Below, one piece after another: positions 22,222-25,882 of a DNA stretch of 25,882 nt (position 1 is its first letter; every line of letters begins with the position of its first letter). A program made the translations under genes and the position numbers. Origin of the DNA: a virus. The DNA is taken from positions 1 to 25,882 of IMG/VR virus record IMGVR_UViG_3300032047_000112; one strand, 5' to 3'. The notes under the pieces are model-generated. The model was not told the origin of the DNA and ran no database searches. It worked only from the letters and a program-made list of their open reading frames with translations.

Positions 22222-25142
22222 GATACTAACTCCTTTTCTAACTCATCCATCTCTTTATGAATAAGTTCTTTTGAATTATAAAAAATTTCTTGATTATGTT
22301 TTATTTTAGGTAAAACAGAAACATATTTTTCGTGTAATTCTTCTTTAGGTAAATTACACACTCTTTCTACTTCGTTCATTATAAAGAAAAATCTTTCCTT
22401 ATCGTTTTCAATTTCATCATAACTTTCATCAAACATTTCTGGAAAAGTTTCAAATCCTCTACTCCGTAAATGTTTTAATGTATATGCACATCCCAATAAA
22501 ATCATAGGGTGTAATAGCATAGTTCTATAAACTTTTTCTGTTATAAATTTAAATTCATTTGGACTATCAAAACCACTACCAAGTACTGAATCCATTACGA
22601 ATGAAAAATAACTATTCTCAAAATACTTATGTGGAATCGCCTTTTTATCCTCTAATATTGGCCATTTATTATCAAGAGACGCCCTTATTTCTGTTTCATC
22701 AAATTCATCTAAATTTACAAATCTGGCAGTTGAATCGGTCATTTCTGTAAATTTTCCACTTGGATTTATATGCTGTACCATATCTAAAACTAATGGAAGT
22801 TTTTTCCATTCCTCATATTCAAAGGAATTTGGATACCAATTATTTTCTACTGCAGTATCAGTTGAATTATATGCTTTATTCATTTCTTCTGCACTTTTCA
22901 AAGAATTATGATAATCAATTTCATCTTGATTTCCAAAGTATGCTGAAACATACCCCTTATCTAAAATATTTCTTCTAAATATTTCATTTAAAGAAAACTT
23001 TCTATGTATGTGCAAAGTAGAACAGAGTGCAATATATGTTTTTGGTTTTCTATGATTTTCTAAAAATTTAAAATACTCATCTGTATAAGGTATCTTGTTA
23101 CCAAATAAATATTTTTTTCTAACAAGAAATTCAATTTGATAAAATTCCGAATCTACCCCAACAACATTAGGATGAAGATTTTTTGCAGTATTACTATCTA
23201 AAATTTTTACTTTGCCTGATTCAACCCCAACTTTTTCTAAATCGTTTAATATTTTATTTACCATCCACCTCTCTAATATTTCACCATGATGATTTAATAT
23301 CAAAGGATATTTTATATTTGAATTTTTATAACTATGTGTTTTCTGATCAAACTGAGAATCATTAAAATTAGTTTGATTGGTTATCATGGGTGAATCATAA
23401 TGTTCCCCCTCATTATTATAACTTGCATCTTTTATAGCAGCAGAATCATCACCTATATAATCATTGATTTTAGGATATGCTCCACCATATTCATAATGAT
23501 TAAAAATTGGTGATGGAAATCTGTCGTCTGTACTATTCCAAAATCCACCAGTTTCACATATAATTTCTATAACATCAAATCGAGTTGGTACTTTGTTATC
23601 TTTTCTATCAAGAGTAACTTTACTCATTTCTTCAATATTATTTCGTGCAACCTTACCGAGTTTATTCTCTATTTTATCTAAAAATAATTCATCAGTATGA
23701 TACTCTTTCCACGCAGAATCTCTAAATTTTAATATTTCATCAGATGATAATTGTTTTGAAGTTGTTGGTTTTGTATCGTATGAGTGAAACGAATACGAAC
23801 TATATTTTTTATTTAAAAAGTAATCTGAACTATCTTTGTACCATTGAGTACCAGGCAATGATATTGCAGGGTAGGCATTCCACCCAACGGTATTTAATTC
23901 TTTACTAAACTCTAAGGTTTCTTTCATAGTATCTAAGGTATCGGTTGGTAAACCAAAGATATAATTTGCCATAACATGAATATTGGCATCTTCTACTTTT
24001 TTAACCACATCCTTAATGTCTACATCTTCAAATTTACCTTTAGAAACTTCTAACCTTATACTTTTCTGTGAACTTTCAATACCAAGTGCCAACCATCTTA
24101 TTCCTGCATCTCTTAATAATTTTAAAACTTTTGGTTTTTTAATAGTATCTACTCTTGAATATGCCCACATTATTAATTCAGAACCATATCCTCTTTCTAT
24201 CAATCCCTCACATAAAGGTACATAATATTTTGGATTAAGTAAAAACATCTCATCAATAATTCTAATAGTTTTTACTCCCATCCCTACCAACTTATCAAAT
24301 TGTTTTAATATAAACTCAGTTGACCAAAACCTCATTTTATTATAGTTACCGGCAACACCTATTTCTTCATTATCATCCCTATTAATCATATTAATCATAC
24401 AAAATTCACATTGAAATACACAACCTAACGATGTGTATATAGAAGCATAAGGTGTTCTTTTTTTCTCATCGTATTCTGCATGCCACATTGGTGAACGATA
24501 CAAATCAAAAGGTTTTTCTTTATATGGTAATAAATCCCAAGCATATCCAGGTAAATCTATATCCATTCTTTCTTGTGGTACAACTTGTTGTGGTTCTGTT
24601 AATATTTGTGTTTTTTTATGTGATTCATCTATCCTATAACCAATACCTTTTACTTTTTGTAAATAATCCGTAATCCAAATTTCTTCACGATCTAGTTTTA
24701 AAATTTCCCACAAAGAATAAACACCTTCGTTTGTAAAAACAATATCAACACTCAATTCTTCTCTCAAAACTTTAGTAGGCAATGCCTGTACATGAGAACC
24801 CAAAAAGGATATCGGAGCTCTCGGATGTATCCATTCTTTTGCTTTTAATAACTTAGACAATCGAAGTGCACCTTCCATTTGTGCAGTTCCACCATTTACA
24901 TTTTCTCCATATACACAAAAGACTATTAATTTTGGATTTATATCAAAAACACGTTTAATGAATGTATCATCATCAAGTTTTTCTGCCAATACATCAATTA
25001 TCTTTACTTTGTGTTTTTTAGAACGACAAGATTCTGCTAATAATAAGGCCCAATATGGTGTTCCTATGGCAGAATATTCATTTGAAAGATTTTGATATAC
25101 CTCTTTTGAACTCGCAGGATTTATAAATAGTACATCCGTCAT
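22218..25142 (-). CDS. Radical-SAM/B12-binding-like enzyme fused to a large phage-type C-terminal region
   Basis: 974 residues. Residues 1-150 are a Rossmann-like N-terminus of the cobalamin-binding type (V-L-F-I-N-P-A, G-T-P-Y-W-A-L-L-L-A-E), without a clear DxHxxG. The radical-SAM core follows with C241-V-F-Q-C245-E-F-C248, binding a [4Fe-4S] cluster, then I-R-I-I-D-E-M-F (293-300) and L-A-L-G-I-E-S-S (351-358), typical of the family. From about 480 on the protein is unfamiliar. About 841-915 holds F-I-T-E-K-V-Y-R-T-M-L-L-H-P-M-I-L and F-E-T-F-P-E-M-F-D-E-S-Y-D-E-I, a module I remember in marine phage and large-virus proteins of unknown function. The fusion is unusual. The substrate is unknown, perhaps a sugar or lipid-linked intermediate given the neighbours. 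Its Fe-S cluster would need electrons, possibly from the ferredoxin at 19782-20084. Confidence 0.87.
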   Translation of the reverse strand: MTDVLFINPASSKEVYQNLSNEYSAIGTPYWALLLAESCRSKKHKVKIIDVLAEKLDDDTFIKRVFDINPKLIVFCVYGENVNGGTAQMEGALRLSKLLKAKEWIHPRAPISFLGSHVQALPTKVLREELSVDIVFTNEGVYSLWEILKLDREEIWITDYLQKVKGIGYRIDESHKKTQILTEPQQVVPQERMDIDLPGYAWDLLPYKEKPFDLYRSPMWHAEYDEKKRTPYASIYTSLGCVFQCEFCMINMINRDDNEEIGVAGNYNKMRFWSTEFILKQFDKLVGMGVKTIRIIDEMFLLNPKYYVPLCEGLIERGYGSELIMWAYSRVDTIKKPKVLKLLRDAGIRWLALGIESSQKSIRLEVSKGKFEDVDIKDVVKKVEDANIHVMANYIFGLPTDTLDTMKETLEFSKELNTVGWNAYPAISLPGTQWYKDSSDYFLNKKYSSYSFHSYDTKPTTSKQLSSDEILKFRDSAWKEYHTDELFLDKIENKLGKVARNNIEEMSKVTLDRKDNKVPTRFDVIEIICETGGFWNSTDDRFPSPIFNHYEYGGAYPKINDYIGDDSAAIKDASYNNEGEHYDSPMITNQTNFNDSQFDQKTHSYKNSNIKYPLILNHHGEILERWMVNKILNDLEKVGVESGKVKILDSNTAKNLHPNVVGVDSEFYQIEFLVRKKYLFGNKIPYTDEYFKFLENHRKPKTYIALCSTLHIHRKFSLNEIFRRNILDKGYVSAYFGNQDEIDYHNSLKSAEEMNKAYNSTDTAVENNWYPNSFEYEEWKKLPLVLDMVQHINPSGKFTEMTDSTARFVNLDEFDETEIRASLDNKWPILEDKKAIPHKYFENSYFSFVMDSVLGSGFDSPNEFKFITEKVYRTMLLHPMILLGCAYTLKHLRSRGFETFPEMFDESYDEIENDKERFFFIMNEVERVCNLPKEELHEKYVSVLPKIKHNQEIFYNSKELIHKEMDELEKELVS

Positions 25143-25882
25143 TTGTATAACCTTCTAAATTCTTTATATAAAAAATCTGCCCATAATGAATGTGATTTTT
25201 CATCAGGATGTGAACCATTAAATCCACTCCATCCACCCTTAGTATTTTTAAATGTATTTACTTTATTATCCCACTCAAGAATACCACCTGTTTTCTTTTT
25301 CACCTCATCCATTATCCAATCTTCTTGACATTGATGGTAAATTTTATCAAGGTTATACAAATTTTCATAATTACCTTGTATGTGATGTAATACATTATTC
25401 TCCATAGAAAAATAAAAGTAGTATTTTATATTATATTTTTCTAATAATTGTTGCATTGCAAATACTCGTAGGGCAGTTTCTTCGTTAAAATAATTATCAT
25501 CAAAATAATACTTTACATATTGTTCCCAAAAGTTTTGTGATGGTGACATACCTAAAAATGGGCCGTGGTCTTTATTACCTGCGGGATCTCCACTAGCATC
25601 CATTCCATTATTATTGGAAGCAGACATATATTCTGGTTGAACAGCAAAATTTATTGATTCATACATATTAGCAATATCATTATACCTTTCTGTTCTTACC
25701 GATTGTGACCAACCTAAAACTATAAAAGTATCTTTCAACTTATCTTTATTATTAATAATCCAATCTTTTGTTGTCCTATAAATTCTATTATTAGAACTTC
25801 CATTTTGTGAATGGTTTATTTCTTCAACTCCCATTTTATCTGAAAGTACTTTACTCCATCGATGGGTAAATTGCCAATTACT
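25139..25882 (-). CDS. Partial SGNH-hydrolase-like protein, N-terminus outside the window
   Basis: The frame stays open to the window edge upstream of ATG 25834 (S-N-W-Q-F-T-H-R-W-S-K-V-L), and those residues read like part of the protein. The true start, and the block I serine motif expected there, are therefore missing. Within the window, K-M-G-V-E-E-I-N-H-S-Q-N-G-S-S-N-N-R-I fits block II (the conserved Gly-Ser/Asn region), F-I-V-L-G-W-S fits the third strand, and G-S-H-P-D-E-K-S-H near the C-terminus fits block V with its catalytic Asp/His. These enzymes typically remove or transfer acyl groups on glycans or lipids. The TGA overlaps the next ATG (ATGA). Confidence 0.8.
   Translation of the reverse strand, partial: SNWQFTHRWSKVLSDKMGVEEINHSQNGSSNNRIYRTTKDWIINNKDKLKDTFIVLGWSQSVRTERYNDIANMYESINFAVQPEYMSASNNNGMDASGDPAGNKDHGPFLGMSPSQNFWEQYVKYYFDDNYFNEETALRVFAMQQLLEKYNIKYYFYFSMENNVLHHIQGNYENLYNLDKIYHQCQEDWIMDEVKKKTGGILEWDNKVNTFKNTKGGWSGFNGSHPDEKSHSLWADFLYKEFRRLYK

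Noticed and set aside
1-25882. tRNA genes, CRISPR arrays, insertion sequences, attachment sites or terminal repeats
   Set aside because: No cloverleaf-like sequence, regular spaced repeat, transposase, integrase or long direct repeat was noticed by reading; a computational scan was not possible.

Overview
This is an AT-rich, densely packed piece of a tailed-phage genome. Every credible gene is on the minus strand, so transcription runs from high to low coordinates. The large terminase, the portal and a gp21-type prohead protease lie in the order of a T4-like (myovirus) head module. Several small domains here recur in marine cyanophages and pelagiphages as I remember them, so a marine T4-like phage is the best guess. 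The host cannot be named; clear GGAG ribosome binding sites precede most starts. No tRNA, CRISPR, insertion sequence or integrase was seen. No gene-free stretch exceeds about 70 bases, and most neighbours overlap as ATGA, TAATG or TAGTG.

Layout, in transcription order. (1) 25882-20941: a partial SGNH-hydrolase-like gene, a 974-residue radical-SAM fusion and a nucleotide-sugar dehydrogenase form one overlapping unit, probably for making or modifying a glycan. (2) 20874-12055: an accessory cluster with a P-loop kinase, a bacterial-type ferredoxin, a CCA-adding-enzyme-like nucleotidyltransferase with an HD domain, an NMN-adenylyltransferase-like protein fused to part of a ligase-like domain, a zinc-ribbon protein, a membrane/coiled-coil protein and several unknowns. 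(3) 12055-10776: small genes, including two membrane/coiled-coil proteins, leading into (4) the head module: TerL, portal, two unknowns, small tagged proteins, prohead protease, a probable scaffold/core protein, an HNH-like multidomain protein and small structural-looking genes. The major capsid gene is not in the window and may lie beyond base 1.

The main discovery is a shared N-terminal leader. About thirteen otherwise unrelated proteins begin with a short amphipathic tag of the form M-I-K-L-x-x-L-L-x-E, ending at (L/I)-x-E. This matches the cleavage rule of T4 gp21 and resembles the capsid-targeting leaders of T4 internal proteins and Alt. The matching protease is encoded in the same window. 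I infer a large set of proteins, several of them enzymes, that are carried in the prohead, trimmed by the protease and injected with the DNA. Tag codons differ between genes, which suggests selection on the peptide rather than recent copying.

The second discovery is a ligase-like nucleotidyltransferase domain split between two genes. Motif I (K-L-D-G) ends the gene at 12741-13490. The rest of the domain, with motifs III to V, sits in the gene at 15201-16931, directly after an internal L-L-T-E site. A third oddity is an in-frame TGA at codon 8 of what looks like the original start of the HNH-like gene (3030-1582).
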